NCBI GenBank assembly: GCA_964558365.1
Contig: CAZLCC010000007.1
Span: 13,177 to 77,176, forward strand
DNA from: CAZLCC01 sp964558365
Lineage (GTDB): Bacteria; Patescibacteriota; Saccharimonadia; Saccharimonadales; Saccharimonadaceae
Direction of reading: 5' to 3'
DNA: 64,000 nucleotides
Positions 32,838-42,218 of the stretch are shown in pieces. A program made the position numbers and the translations under genes. Under the pieces are notes generated by a model that saw only the letters and a program-made list of their open reading frames with translations, had not been told where the DNA came from and ran no database searches. Numbering within the stretch: position 1 is the stretch's first letter; each line of letters opens with the position of its first letter.

Positions 32838-33923
32838 TTAAGAGTTGCGGTTAGTTATATATAGCGCAACTCCATCAAGAAAGCGCACGTATTCGTGTAA
32901 TTTTTCTGGGGCTTCTGAAAGGTTAAAAATCGCTATTGCAGCTTCATCTTCTGCTGTCTCCTTTGTTTCTTGTAGCGCTCCTGAGTTTTGCATTATTTCT
33001 TTTATTTCTTGCTGCTCTTTTCTTGTAATGTCATTTTTTCCGAAGCTAGATAAAAACCGCTGCTTATCTTCCTCGCTCGCCTTTTTTAAAGTATTTGCAA
33101 CAAGTAACGTTACCTTGCCTTCTCTTAAGTCATCGAGTGTGCTTTTGCCACTTTCTGCTTCATTGGCAAAAATACCCAAAATATCATCGGTAATTTGAAA
33201 GGCCAAACCAATATGCAGTGCATATTTTTTAAGCCACGAGAAATCTTTCATGTCTTTGCCTGCAAGCAAAATGCCAAACTGCAAAGGATTTAAAAAGGAA
33301 TAATAAGCCGTTTTCCAGGTAAGAACTTGGCGAACATCTTCTTCGCCCACCTCTCGCACGGCTTCGTTATATATATCGCTAATTTGACCAGCAATAGTTG
33401 TTTCCAGAGTATTATTAAGATATTTTAAGGCTTTAATTTTCTGTTTATCTGCGATGGGCAAATCCGCAATTTCTTCCATTGCTTGGTGTGAACCAAAAAG
33501 CGCAGCATGCATTGCCTGGCTAGAGCCAAAATGCTCATCACCGCCATATAACTTCTTTCTGAGATGATATTCTTTTAGGAGTTTGTGCGCAGCCGAGCCA
33601 CCTCGCCTTATTTCTGAACGATCAGCAATATCATCAACAATCAGCAGATACGCATGAATCATTTCAATTGCACGAGCTGCCCGAATAGCAAGCTGCTCAT
33701 CTTTTCCGCCAGCCATATAATATGCATGCATTGTCAGCGCACCTCGTAGCCGCTTGCCGCCCCGAGCAAGAATAGAAATATACGCCCCCGCAATATCTTG
33801 CGTTGTTTGGTTATATTTTTCTAAAATATCCTTTTCAAGCTTCTTACTGTAACCAGCAATATCTTGGTCAATAAGACCTTTATATTCTGCTAGCTTTTCC
33901 TTAGCCGCCTCTTGCATATTCAT
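32838..33923 (-). CDS. Polyprenyl diphosphate synthase
   Basis: A 361-aa trans-isoprenyl diphosphate synthase. The first aspartate-rich motif lies in LLIVDDIADRSEIRRGG and the second in AFQITDDILGIF. GGKRLRGALTMHAY and STLDDLREGKVTLL are other family signatures. It condenses isopentenyl diphosphate to GGPP or longer chains, perhaps for undecaprenyl-type carriers; chain length cannot be read with confidence. No other isoprenoid genes are in the window. It lies 34 bases after rpoD. Confidence 0.88.
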   Translation of the reverse strand: MNMQEAAKEKLAEYKGLIDQDIAGYSKKLEKDILEKYNQTTQDIAGAYISILARGGKRLRGALTMHAYYMAGGKDEQLAIRAARAIEMIHAYLLIVDDIADRSEIRRGGSAAHKLLKEYHLRKKLYGGDEHFGSSQAMHAALFGSHQAMEEIADLPIADKQKIKALKYLNNTLETTIAGQISDIYNEAVREVGEEDVRQVLTWKTAYYSFLNPLQFGILLAGKDMKDFSWLKKYALHIGLAFQITDDILGIFANEAESGKSTLDDLREGKVTLLVANTLKKASEEDKQRFLSSFGKNDITRKEQQEIKEIMQNSGALQETKETAEDEAAIAIFNLSEAPEKLHEYVRFLDGVALYITNRNS

Positions 33924-33957
33924 AAAACTGGCTCTTTCTTAATCAATGATATTCGTT

Positions 33958-34962
33958 TTATTGAAGATAGTCATGAAGCTTTTTCGCATCTTTGTGCTTG
34001 CGAAGTTTAGCTAAAGCTTTTGCTTCAATTTGTCGAATACGCTCACGAGTCACACTAAATTCTTGCCCCACTTCTTCGAGCGTATGGTTTTTCCCATCTT
34101 CAAGCCCAAAGCGCATTTTTAGTATCTTTTGTTCACGTTCTGTAAGCGTTCCTAGAATGCTTTGTACCTGCTCTTTTAAAAGCTGGTCGGTTGCACTATC
34201 AACCGGACTTGCCGCATCTTCATCTTCAATAAAATCAGCAAGCATCGAATCTTCTTCTTCACCATCACGCCCAACACCAGCATCAAGACTGCGAATATCT
34301 TGTTTGATCTTCATTACATATTCAACTTTTTCAGGATCCATTTCAAGCTCTTTTGCAAGCTCATCAATTGTTGGTTCACGATTTAATTCTTGCGTCATGC
34401 GGCGCTGTGTGCGGAGTAGTTTATTAATTGTTTCAAACATGTGTACCGGGATACGAATTGTTCGAGATTGATCAGCAATTGCACGAGTAATCGCTTGGCG
34501 GATCCACCACGTTGCATAAGTTGAAAACTTAAAACCTTTGTCTGGATCAAACTTTTCAACCGCACGAAGCAAGCCCGTGTTTCCTTCTTGAATTAAATCG
34601 AGAAAATCTAAACCGCGCCCAGAATATCGCTTTGCAATTGAAACAACCAGGCGCATATTTGCCTCTGCCATTTCATCTTTTGCCTTTTTATCACCAGCCA
34701 CAACACGTTGCGCTAAAGCAAGTTCTTCATCTGGCTTAAGCAAAGGAATTTTACCTATTTCGCGAAGATACAAACGAACTGAATCGTCTGAAACATCGTC
34801 AAAATACGCTGGTTCAATATCCTTTTCTTCCTCTTCTTCAAGCTCATCCACTGGCGGCTCAACATCATCGTCTGCCGCATTTAAAATTGGATCATTTTGA
34901 GGAATTGCTATTGTTTTATTAATAAGTGAATCGTCGTCTTTTTTCTTCTTACTTGGCACCAC
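33958..34962 (-). CDS. rpoD: RNA polymerase primary sigma factor
   Basis: A 334-aa group 1 sigma-70. An acidic N-terminus of about 60 residues replaces a long region 1.1. Region 1.2 starts DSVRLYLREIGKIPLL; region 2 contains AKRYSGRGLDFLDLIQEGN and FSTYATWWIRQAITRAI; region 3 includes RIPVHMFETINKL; region 4.2 ends EVGQEFSVTRERIRQIEAKAL. These 2.4 and 4.2 helices fit the TATAAT/TTGACA promoters seen here. A GTG start with GGAGCTC upstream overlaps the dnaG end by 14 bases, the dnaG-rpoD arrangement. Confidence 0.95.
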   Translation of the reverse strand: MVPSKKKKDDDSLINKTIAIPQNDPILNAADDDVEPPVDELEEEEEKDIEPAYFDDVSDDSVRLYLREIGKIPLLKPDEELALAQRVVAGDKKAKDEMAEANMRLVVSIAKRYSGRGLDFLDLIQEGNTGLLRAVEKFDPDKGFKFSTYATWWIRQAITRAIADQSRTIRIPVHMFETINKLLRTQRRMTQELNREPTIDELAKELEMDPEKVEYVMKIKQDIRSLDAGVGRDGEEEDSMLADFIEDEDAASPVDSATDQLLKEQVQSILGTLTEREQKILKMRFGLEDGKNHTLEEVGQEFSVTRERIRQIEAKALAKLRKHKDAKKLHDYLQ

Positions 34963-36703
34963 CGAGCTCCTTAATTATCTTATTAAGCGCACTCCTTAAG
35001 GCCGCTGACTTCTTTTCATCGCCAGCTTCTTCTGCCTCACGAAGCGTTCTTGTTAATTCTCTTTTTTTGGCTTTCACTTTTTCGTTTTGCATTTGCCTGA
35101 TGAGTTTTGCAGCTTCAAGGTAACGATCTTGAGCGTTCCATGCTGCGTATCTTGCATCGGCCTTTAATAACAATACTTTAACATACGTATCAATTTCTCG
35201 CAAACTCTCTGGCATATTTTCACCTACCGCTTGTTGTGGATTTTTTAAAAAGAATGAAAATAGGTGTCGCTGCTCATCATTCACAAAGTCGCCTTTACTC
35301 ATTTTTTTTAATAGTTCGCGCGCGTCACTATCTATGAGTGCTAGCGCTAAAAGATTGTCTTCATATCCTTCTTTTCGTGGTGCATCTTTTTTTACTTTTA
35401 CTGGCTTTAGCCGGGTGCTTTGCGCTGTATCTTTATTTTGCACAGCTTGCATTTTTTCCTTTAATGCCACAGAAGAGGCACCTGTATATTCTGCAATTTT
35501 CTCAATATAATGTTCTTTTTCAACGCTGTCTTGTAGTTCACTAACCACCGTTAGTGCTTTTGTGCTAAACACCCGCTTGCCTTCTGCCGTTTCAAGATCA
35601 CATCGTTTTGCATAGGCGCTGAGTACCCAATCAACCACTGGCGCAGCTGCATCAATTGCTTGCTGCCATTTGTCTGAATCTTCCTGAATAAGTTCGTCTG
35701 GATCTTTCGCTCCATCGGGCAGTGTAATAATGCTTAATTGCACACCAACTTTTTGTGCAATTGGAATAGCACGCTCGGTTGCCGCAATACCTGCTCTGTC
35801 GCCATCAAATGCCAATTTAATATTTTCTGTTAAACGATTTAGTGCCTTAAAGTGATACTCAGTAATTGCCGTACCAGCAGTTGCCACAACTTGGAGAATA
35901 CCCGCCTGGTGCGAGCTCACCACATCTAAATTTCCTTCGGTAATCACAGCATAATCCGACTGACGAATTGCTGCTTTCGCCTGATGAAGACCAAACACGT
36001 GTCGGCTTTTATCATAAAGAAGCGTTTGCGGCGTATTGATATATTTTGGTGCGTTCTTATTTTCGCTCAACAGTCGCGCCGTAAAACCAATAACCTGCCC
36101 TTGCCCATCGCACAGTGGCACCATAATTCGCCCACGAAACATATCGCCACCTCTAGAAGAAGTAAGACCTGCATCTTTTAGTTCACTAAGCGAATAGCCT
36201 TTTTTCTTTAAGAATGTAACTAACGCATCGCCACTTTCTGGCGCATAGCCGAGTCGAAAGTCTTGAATTGTTTGCTTATCAAATCCACGTTTTTTTAAAA
36301 TATATTCAAGTGCGTGCTTGTTTTTTATAAGTGTTTGCTGATAATAATTTGCTGATAAATCTAATGCCGCTAAAAGTCGCTGCTTTTTCTTAGCAACTGT
36401 TTTATGCTGACTCGTATCATATAGGCTAAGGTCAACTCCGGCTTTTCTGGCCAAAAGCTCTAACGCAGCACGAAAATCAAGCCCTTCAACTTTCATAATA
36501 AAGCTAAAGACATCGCCGCCTTGATCGCTTGAGAAGTCATACCAAATATTTTTGTCTGGCGTTACCATAAAACTTGGCGTTCTTTCGCTCGTAAACGGAC
36601 TCAGACCTTTAAAACTTCGGCCAGCACGCTTTAAAGGAACATACTCCCCAATCACATCCTCAATATTGAGCTTATCGCGCACCTCTTCTTTGACATCTTG
36701 CAT
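34949..36703 (-). CDS. dnaG: DNA primase, zinc ligands missing
   Basis: A 584-aa DnaG. The N-terminal domain aligns to the zinc-binding domain (GLSPFTSERTPSFMV and DFSSDQGGDVFSFIM), but the four CHCC ligands are Ser35, Thr38, Asp56 and Ser59. The TOPRIM core follows (VITEGNLDVVSSHQAG, KLAFDGDRAGIAA), then a helical C-terminal region expected to contact the helicase. It makes RNA primers. TACAAT lies ten bases before the ATG. Loss of zinc ligands may be a lineage trait, as judged from memory only. Confidence 0.94.
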   Translation of the reverse strand: MQDVKEEVRDKLNIEDVIGEYVPLKRAGRSFKGLSPFTSERTPSFMVTPDKNIWYDFSSDQGGDVFSFIMKVEGLDFRAALELLARKAGVDLSLYDTSQHKTVAKKKQRLLAALDLSANYYQQTLIKNKHALEYILKKRGFDKQTIQDFRLGYAPESGDALVTFLKKKGYSLSELKDAGLTSSRGGDMFRGRIMVPLCDGQGQVIGFTARLLSENKNAPKYINTPQTLLYDKSRHVFGLHQAKAAIRQSDYAVITEGNLDVVSSHQAGILQVVATAGTAITEYHFKALNRLTENIKLAFDGDRAGIAATERAIPIAQKVGVQLSIITLPDGAKDPDELIQEDSDKWQQAIDAAAPVVDWVLSAYAKRCDLETAEGKRVFSTKALTVVSELQDSVEKEHYIEKIAEYTGASSVALKEKMQAVQNKDTAQSTRLKPVKVKKDAPRKEGYEDNLLALALIDSDARELLKKMSKGDFVNDEQRHLFSFFLKNPQQAVGENMPESLREIDTYVKVLLLKADARYAAWNAQDRYLEAAKLIRQMQNEKVKAKKRELTRTLREAEEAGDEKKSAALRSALNKIIKELGGAK

Positions 36704-36713
36704 ATCTATAGCT

Positions 36714-36719
36714 ATTGTA
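36714..36719 (-). promoter_or_regulatory. -10 box of dnaG-rpoD
   Basis: TACAAT on the minus strand ends ten bases before the dnaG ATG, with no SD between them. A leader of about four bases is expected. Confidence 0.45.
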
Positions 36720-36764
36720 TCACCTCTTTATATCTGTTGATGTTTATGCTTAAATGAAATAACT

Positions 36765-37328
36765 ATGGATCCTTTTGGCAACCCAACACCTGTCGCCCCA
36801 CAATCAACCGGCCCATCAAAAATGATGTTAGCGCTTGGTGGAGGTTTAGTGTTAGCAATTATTATTGCTTTTGTGTTGCTTCTAAACAGTGGCGGTGAAA
36901 ACATTAAGTCAGAAGTTCAGCGTCTTTCTTTGCAGCTTACCAACCTCGTAACACTCACCGAAGAATCTAAAGAGATTATCAAAGATCAAGAAGTTGGCAA
37001 GGTAAACAGTGACGCGTTACTTGTTGCTAGCACCGCTTCAGCGCAACTCACAACACTCACCACAGGCATGAAGCTTGGCAAACCAAGCAGCGAACTTGTT
37101 ACCCAAGAGACCGACGCCGACGCCAAGCAAGAACTTGATGATGCAGCCGTGGCCGGAACATTTAGCCGCGTATACCCACCAATTTTAAGCAAAAAAATGC
37201 TTAATTCTGCAAAGCTAATGAAACAAATCTATGGCAAAACAAAAGACCAAGAATTAAAAGAGTATCTTGGTAAAACATACCGCAGCTTTACAGATATCAG
37301 TAAACAACTAGACGATCTAGATTCTTAA
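36765..37328 (+). CDS. Membrane-anchored hypothetical protein
   Basis: A 187-aa protein with a Pro-rich N-terminus, one TM helix (about residues 21-42), and a mostly helical, charged domain of about 140 residues outside or inside the membrane. No family is recognised. A TTAAAT nine bases upstream could be its -10. It is divergent from dnaG, with 61 bp between the starts, and converges on the YjbR gene with a four-base overlap. Codon use is like its neighbours, so it is probably real. Confidence 0.6.
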   Translation: MDPFGNPTPVAPQSTGPSKMMLALGGGLVLAIIIAFVLLLNSGGENIKSEVQRLSLQLTNLVTLTEESKEIIKDQEVGKVNSDALLVASTASAQLTTLTTGMKLGKPSSELVTQETDADAKQELDDAAVAGTFSRVYPPILSKKMLNSAKLMKQIYGKTKDQELKEYLGKTYRSFTDISKQLDDLDS

Positions 37329-37663
37329 ACTTTTACTAGCTCAAAGCTGTGCCGCACAAGATCATAAATTTCTTGTTCACTTAGCTGACCGCTACAAATA
37401 ACCGTGTTCCAATGTTTTTTATTTAAATGATATCCAGGCTGCACTGTTTCATATTTATCGCGCAAATTTTGAGCCAGCTTAGGATCGCACTTTAGGCTTA
37501 CGCGCAGCGGTTCTCTATCTTCTGCAATAAGTGCAAACATTTTTGAATCTTTCGACCCTTTTTCACCAAATTTATACACCGCAACTTCTTTTCCAAATGG
37601 ATAATCAAGCCACACTTTTTTATCTAAAGCATAGATAAAATCTTCAAGCTCTTTATGACTCAT
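37325..37663 (-). CDS. MmcQ/YjbR family protein
   Basis: A 112-aa protein of the YjbR (CyaY-like fold, double-wing DNA-binding) family. Landmarks are the start MSHKELEDFIYAL, PFGKEVAVYKFGEKGSKDSKMFALI and PGYHLNKKHWNTV, the last being the family signature. Function is poorly known. It lies one base after orn. Confidence 0.85.
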   Translation of the reverse strand: MSHKELEDFIYALDKKVWLDYPFGKEVAVYKFGEKGSKDSKMFALIAEDREPLRVSLKCDPKLAQNLRDKYETVQPGYHLNKKHWNTVICSGQLSEQEIYDLVRHSFELVKV

Positions 37664-37664
37664 T

Positions 37665-38210
37665 TTAGATATTCACTTTCTTTAAGTAATATTCTAACTC
37701 TTCAATCGAACCACGGATGTCATCAAGTGCTCGGTGAGTACCCCTTTTGGTAAATTTCATTTTATACTTGCCATCAAATACTACCTTCCACGCGCTGACA
37801 TCAAGCATTCTATAGTGCAGTTTTTTACTTAGCCTTGGCCACTCATTATCAATAAACTTCCTATCTTGATGAATTGAATTTCCCGCAAGTAAAATTCTTT
37901 CGTCTTCATTAAAATATTTATTAACAAATGCTAAAATTTCATTTTCGATCGTTCGTGCCGAGCGACCTTTTTCAAGATTCTGTTTCACTAATGCATCTCT
38001 AGCCTCGGGGTTTGCATCCCAAAAGTCTTTACCAAGTACCATACGCTGCTCAACAAGGCGCGGTCCAACTTTTACCACTGCTTCGTATGTGGCAATTTCG
38101 TTAAAATCCCAATCAGTTGCAATTGCAGCAACCTCCATAATTCTATCTTCAACTGGATCAAGCCCTGTCATTTCTAAATCAATCCACAATAGTTTTGCTT
38201 TTTTGCTCAT
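37665..38210 (-). CDS. orn: Oligoribonuclease
   Basis: A 181-aa DEDDh 3'-5' exonuclease. Catalytic positions are visible in LLWIDLEMTGLDP (Asp, Glu), GNSIHQDRKFID (Asp) and THRALDDIRGSIEEL (His, Asp). It degrades two- to five-nucleotide RNA and pGpG. It follows argS by two bases and probably shares its transcript. Confidence 0.95.
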   Translation of the reverse strand: MSKKAKLLWIDLEMTGLDPVEDRIMEVAAIATDWDFNEIATYEAVVKVGPRLVEQRMVLGKDFWDANPEARDALVKQNLEKGRSARTIENEILAFVNKYFNEDERILLAGNSIHQDRKFIDNEWPRLSKKLHYRMLDVSAWKVVFDGKYKMKFTKRGTHRALDDIRGSIEELEYYLKKVNI

Positions 38211-38212
38211 AT

Positions 38213-39934
38213 CTACATCCTCTCTGGCACTTCAATGCCAAGCAAATGCAACCCATGTTGCATCACAGCACTCACTTGCTTAATCAGCGCCAAGCGTGCG
38301 CCTTTTTCATCTTCGCTCACCTCACCCGTCGCAATTGGCGTTTTCTCATAATAACGGTTCATGATGCGCGCCAACTCATAAACATACGCAGCAACTCTGT
38401 GTGGCTCATACGCTTCGGCTGCATATTTTACAATTTCTGGATATTCAAGCAGCTTAATGAGCACTGGCTTTTCTTCCTGCCACGAATAGTTATATGCCTC
38501 AAAATCTTTTAGTTCTTCGGGATTATCGCGCAAAATTTTATTCATTCGCACTGCTGCATATTGCACATATGGCCCGCTATATCCAGTGAGATTAAACATC
38601 GTTTTCCAGTCGAACAAAATATTAGTGCGGCGATCTGCAGCAAAGTCAGTAAATTTAATTGCACCCAGGGCAATCTTCTTCACATCTTCTTCAGAAACTT
38701 CACGATCCTTCACCACTTCGCCAGCTCTCTTTTCGGCTTCATCAAGAAGCTCTTCCATTAAAACAACGCCTTTTCGAGAACTCATCTTTTCTCTAGTTCC
38801 ATCTTCATTTTTTTGGTCAATCGTGCCAAACCACAGATGAATTAGTTCTGTTTTCACCCCAAGTTTTTTGGCTAAAGCAAAAAGCTGCGCAAAATGGAAT
38901 TGCTGCTCGCTGCCGGCGGCATAAATTACCCTATCTGGCTTCCACTCGCTTTCGCGATACTCAATTGTAGCCAAGTCAGTCGTGGCATAGAGCGCTGCAC
39001 CGTTACTTTTTTGCAAAAGAATAGGTGTTTCAATGCCAAATTCTTTTAAATCAACAATCACCGAGCCGTCATCATTTTGCATCGCTACACCTTCATCAAC
39101 CAGTCGTTGTACCGCAGTTTTACCTTTTTCAACAAAAAACTTCTCGCCCATTTCGTGCTCGGTTGAGATCTTTAGTCGCTGCATAACGTTATGGATGTGT
39201 TCCAGTGAGATTCTATTAAATCGCTTTGAAAGCTCCGTCGCTTCTGCATCGCCCTGCTCTAACTTTAATAGCCATTGCTGCACTTCATTCGCTAACTTAT
39301 CGCCACCTTCTTGCTCTTCTTTTTTCAGTGCTGCTTTTGTTTCAATATACACCCTGCCAAGCTCATATACGCCATCGCTTGCAAGCTTTTCTTCACTACT
39401 AAACTTCTTAAAGCCAACCACCCACACACCAAATGGCGTGCCATAGTCTCCTAAATGATTGTCTGTAATCGTGTTCCAGCCGTTCGCTTCCATAAGCTGC
39501 TTCACCGCCCAACCTTGGTTGCCTGGGCGCAAATGCCCCACGCTATATGGCTTTGCCATATTTGGGCTTGGATACTCAACCACCACAGTCTTGTCTTTGC
39601 CATCAATATTTTCGCCAAAAGTTTGTCCTCTTTTTTCGGCTGCTTGTTTTTGGCTTTCAAGCGACGCAAGAAGCGCTTCAGATTCCATTCGCAAATTCAA
39701 AAACCCAGGCCCTGCCACTTCAGCAGAAGCAATCACTTCATGTTCTGCCAATTTATCTGCAATCTGCTCTGCAACTACGCGTGGGTTCTGGCCAAGCTTG
39801 CCAGCCAGTTGCATCGCCACGTTACAGCTATAATCACCATATTTCTCATCAGGATAAGAAATGGTTGCTTTAATTTGCTCGTCAAAAAGATTCTCGGCAA
39901 CCTCAGAAATAATTTTAGATAACTCAAACTTCAT
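38213..39934 (-). CDS. argS: Arginyl-tRNA synthetase
   Basis: A 573-aa class I synthetase of normal length. It has the N-terminal Add-1 domain (about 1-110), the signature PSPNMAKPYSVGHLRPGN where HIGH reads SVGH, and KMSSRKG-type REKMSSRKGVVL. The C-terminal anticodon-binding domain ends with HGLHLLGIEVPERM. It charges tRNA-Arg, one of which is encoded at 43864. TATAAT lies eight bases before the ATG. Confidence 0.95.
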   Translation of the reverse strand: MKFELSKIISEVAENLFDEQIKATISYPDEKYGDYSCNVAMQLAGKLGQNPRVVAEQIADKLAEHEVIASAEVAGPGFLNLRMESEALLASLESQKQAAEKRGQTFGENIDGKDKTVVVEYPSPNMAKPYSVGHLRPGNQGWAVKQLMEANGWNTITDNHLGDYGTPFGVWVVGFKKFSSEEKLASDGVYELGRVYIETKAALKKEEQEGGDKLANEVQQWLLKLEQGDAEATELSKRFNRISLEHIHNVMQRLKISTEHEMGEKFFVEKGKTAVQRLVDEGVAMQNDDGSVIVDLKEFGIETPILLQKSNGAALYATTDLATIEYRESEWKPDRVIYAAGSEQQFHFAQLFALAKKLGVKTELIHLWFGTIDQKNEDGTREKMSSRKGVVLMEELLDEAEKRAGEVVKDREVSEEDVKKIALGAIKFTDFAADRRTNILFDWKTMFNLTGYSGPYVQYAAVRMNKILRDNPEELKDFEAYNYSWQEEKPVLIKLLEYPEIVKYAAEAYEPHRVAAYVYELARIMNRYYEKTPIATGEVSEDEKGARLALIKQVSAVMQHGLHLLGIEVPERM

Positions 39935-39942
39935 TACTGATA

Positions 39943-39948
39943 ATTATA
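39943..39948 (-). promoter_or_regulatory. Extended -10 of argS
   Basis: TGT TATAAT on the minus strand ends eight bases before the argS ATG; no SD lies between. It also marks the end of the pyrG gene, which stops at 39956. Confidence 0.55.
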
Positions 39949-39955
39949 ACAGAGG

Positions 39956-41554
39956 TTACGTGTTCACGCGCTCTTTTGCTGTTTTTATCAACCCAACAAA
40001 TAATGGGTGTGGTTTGTTGGGGCGCGATTTAAATTCTGGGTGGGCTTGGGTCGCCACAAAATATGGGTGATCTTTTGCTTCAATAAATTCAACCAACCTA
40101 CCATCGGGTGATTCACCAGAAACTATAACGCCGCCTTGGTTTATCTCTTTTTCAAATGCTCGATTCACTTCATAGCGATGCCTGTGCCGCTCGATAATAT
40201 TTTGGGCGCTGTACACATCAGCAACTTTTGAGCCTTTTTCTAGCTTGGCTTCATAATTACCTAACCGCATGGTGCCGCCAGTTTCTTGTTTACCAGACTG
40301 CCCGTCCATTAAGTAAACAACGTTTTGCTTAGCTTTAGGGTTAATCTCTTCAGTTATTGCCTCGCTTAAACCACCCTTTCTTGCAGCTGCAATTACCGCA
40401 ACCTGCAAGCCCAAGCACAAACCAAGATACGGGATGTTATTTTCAAGCGCATATGTTGCAGCAGCAACTTTTCCTTCTACACCACGAGTCCCAAAACCAC
40501 CTGGCACCAAAATCGCATCATACTTACTTAAGTTGCTTTCGTCTTCTGCATTTATCCATTCATATTTTAAATCTACACTTTCGCTCCAGGCGGCTGCTTT
40601 TAACGCTTCAACAACAGAAAAATACGTGTCCTCGTTATCAAGATATTTTGCAACAATACCAACAGTTACTGTTTTGTCGTATTTTTTTGTAGCACTTGCG
40701 ACTAGCTTCTTCCACTCTGCCATATCTGCTTTTTTAGCCTGAATAGAAAATTTCTTCAAAATAGTTTCAGCAACATTTTGTGCTTCTAGCGTTAGTGGCA
40801 CTTCATATACCGTTTGGGCATTTGGCAGCGCAATAACTGCTTCTTTAGAAACACCGCCAAACATACTAATCTTATGTAGAGCTGCTTCTGTTAATTCATA
40901 GTCTGCTCTTGCACAAATGATATCTGGCATAATGCCAAAACCGCGCAGATCGCGAACCGCATTTTGCGCTGGCTTCGTTTTCAGCTCTTTACTCGCCTTA
41001 ATATACGGAACGTAAACCACATGGGCAAAAAGACAGTTTTCGCGCCCAGCTCGCGCGGCAAATTCACGAAACGCTTCAATAAAAGCAATGCCTTCATAAT
41101 CTCCAACCGTTCCGCCAAGTTCCACAATGTGAATATCGCTGCCTTTGCCTGATCTTTCAATTTCATTTTGAATCGCATCTGTTAAATGCGGAATCATTTG
41201 CACTGTTTTTCCTAAAAATTTGCCATCACGCTCTGCCTGAATCAAATCTTGATACACTCTTCCGGCTAGCGTTACGCTATCTTTGGTGAGCTCAATATCT
41301 AAAAATCGTTCATAGTGCCCAAGGTCTAAATCAATCTCTGTACCGTCTTTTGTAACAAAACATTCACCGTGCTCTGCCGGGTTAAGTGTGCCTGCATCAA
41401 CGTTTAAATATGCTTCACACTTTTGCACCGAGATTTTAAAACCGCGGGATTTTAAAAGGGCGCCGATAGACGCCGCCGTTATTCCTTTGCCAACTCCTGA
41501 TAATACGCCGCCTGTTACAAAAATGTATTTACGGCTTTTTCCCATGTCTTCCAT
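39956..41554 (-). CDS. pyrG: CTP synthase
   Basis: A 532-aa enzyme that aminates UTP to CTP. The synthase domain begins KYIFVTGGVLSGVGKGITAAS with SVQKCEAYLNVDAGTLNP, and the glutamine amidotransferase domain has PGGFGTRG, LGLCLGLQVAVI (nucleophile Cys) and TQAHPEFKSRP (His, Glu). It starts after an extended -10 at 41568. The next MGKSRK (41545) is an alternative start, but the -10 spacing favours 41554. Confidence 0.96.
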   Translation of the reverse strand: MEDMGKSRKYIFVTGGVLSGVGKGITAASIGALLKSRGFKISVQKCEAYLNVDAGTLNPAEHGECFVTKDGTEIDLDLGHYERFLDIELTKDSVTLAGRVYQDLIQAERDGKFLGKTVQMIPHLTDAIQNEIERSGKGSDIHIVELGGTVGDYEGIAFIEAFREFAARAGRENCLFAHVVYVPYIKASKELKTKPAQNAVRDLRGFGIMPDIICARADYELTEAALHKISMFGGVSKEAVIALPNAQTVYEVPLTLEAQNVAETILKKFSIQAKKADMAEWKKLVASATKKYDKTVTVGIVAKYLDNEDTYFSVVEALKAAAWSESVDLKYEWINAEDESNLSKYDAILVPGGFGTRGVEGKVAAATYALENNIPYLGLCLGLQVAVIAAARKGGLSEAITEEINPKAKQNVVYLMDGQSGKQETGGTMRLGNYEAKLEKGSKVADVYSAQNIIERHRHRYEVNRAFEKEINQGGVIVSGESPDGRLVEFIEAKDHPYFVATQAHPEFKSRPNKPHPLFVGLIKTAKERVNT

Positions 41555-41562
41555 GGGACTTT

Positions 41563-41568
41563 ATTATA
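41563..41568 (-). promoter_or_regulatory. Extended -10 of pyrG
   Basis: TGC TATAAT on the minus strand is eight bases from the pyrG ATG at 41554, consistent with a leaderless or one-base-leader transcript. Confidence 0.6.
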
Positions 41569-41591
41569 GCATGTTATAGCTTAAAGTAACA

Positions 41592-41682
<91 letters not shown>

Positions 41683-41689
41683 AATAGTT

Positions 41690-42178
41690 TTATTTTAGCG
41701 AATTCTTTGGCGCATGAAAATCGTAGGAAAGTTTATTGTATTCTTTTGTGTCATAATTTTTTTCACCAGATGCATTCCAAAGTACAAAATATTTGATACC
41801 AGAATCTAATGCCAATCGGCTACACACCGTGCAAAATGGCTCACCCGCATCTGTAAAATTGCCACCTTCATCAACCCGCATAAAATAAAGTGTAGAGCCT
41901 TTAATTTTGTCTGAATGGTTTTTTAAAGCATCAGTAATTGCTCGCCACTCGGCGTGCACGCAACATGTTTTATCGTATTTTGGCTTCTTAGAATAATCAT
42001 ATTCTTTTTCGCACATACGATTATCTTCATCGTTATTTGGCGGAGAATTATAACCTTTGCCAATCACTGCTCCACTCTTAACAATTACCGCGCCGCATTT
42101 TGCTTTATAGCACGTTGCTTGTTCTGCAACTTTGGCAGCAGCTTTAAAGAAAGTCTGATTTTTTACCTCATTCTTCAC
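41690..42178 (-). CDS. Deoxycytidylate deaminase-like protein
   Basis: A 162-aa zinc-dependent deaminase. CCVHAEWRAI supplies the zinc His and proton-shuttle Glu, and PFCTVCSRL supplies two zinc cysteines. An insertion with several cysteines and charged residues precedes the HAE motif. The family includes ComE-type dCMP deaminases, which make dUMP for thymidylate, and cytidine or guanine deaminases. With dut, pyrG and UDG in the window a dCMP role is plausible. It ends seven bases before the tRNA-Ser gene. Confidence 0.8.
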   Translation of the reverse strand: MKNEVKNQTFFKAAAKVAEQATCYKAKCGAVIVKSGAVIGKGYNSPPNNDEDNRMCEKEYDYSKKPKYDKTCCVHAEWRAITDALKNHSDKIKGSTLYFMRVDEGGNFTDAGEPFCTVCSRLALDSGIKYFVLWNASGEKNYDTKEYNKLSYDFHAPKNSLK

Positions 42179-42206
42179 ATTACTTATGATATCAAACTAA
42201 TATTGC

Positions 42207-42212
42207 TATACT
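42207..42212 (+). promoter_or_regulatory. Extended -10 of the esterase gene
   Basis: TGC TATACT ends six bases before the ATG at 42219, so the transcript probably starts at the start codon. The in-frame GTG at 42213 abuts the -10 and is therefore rejected. Confidence 0.6.
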
Positions 42213-42218
42213 GTGCTT

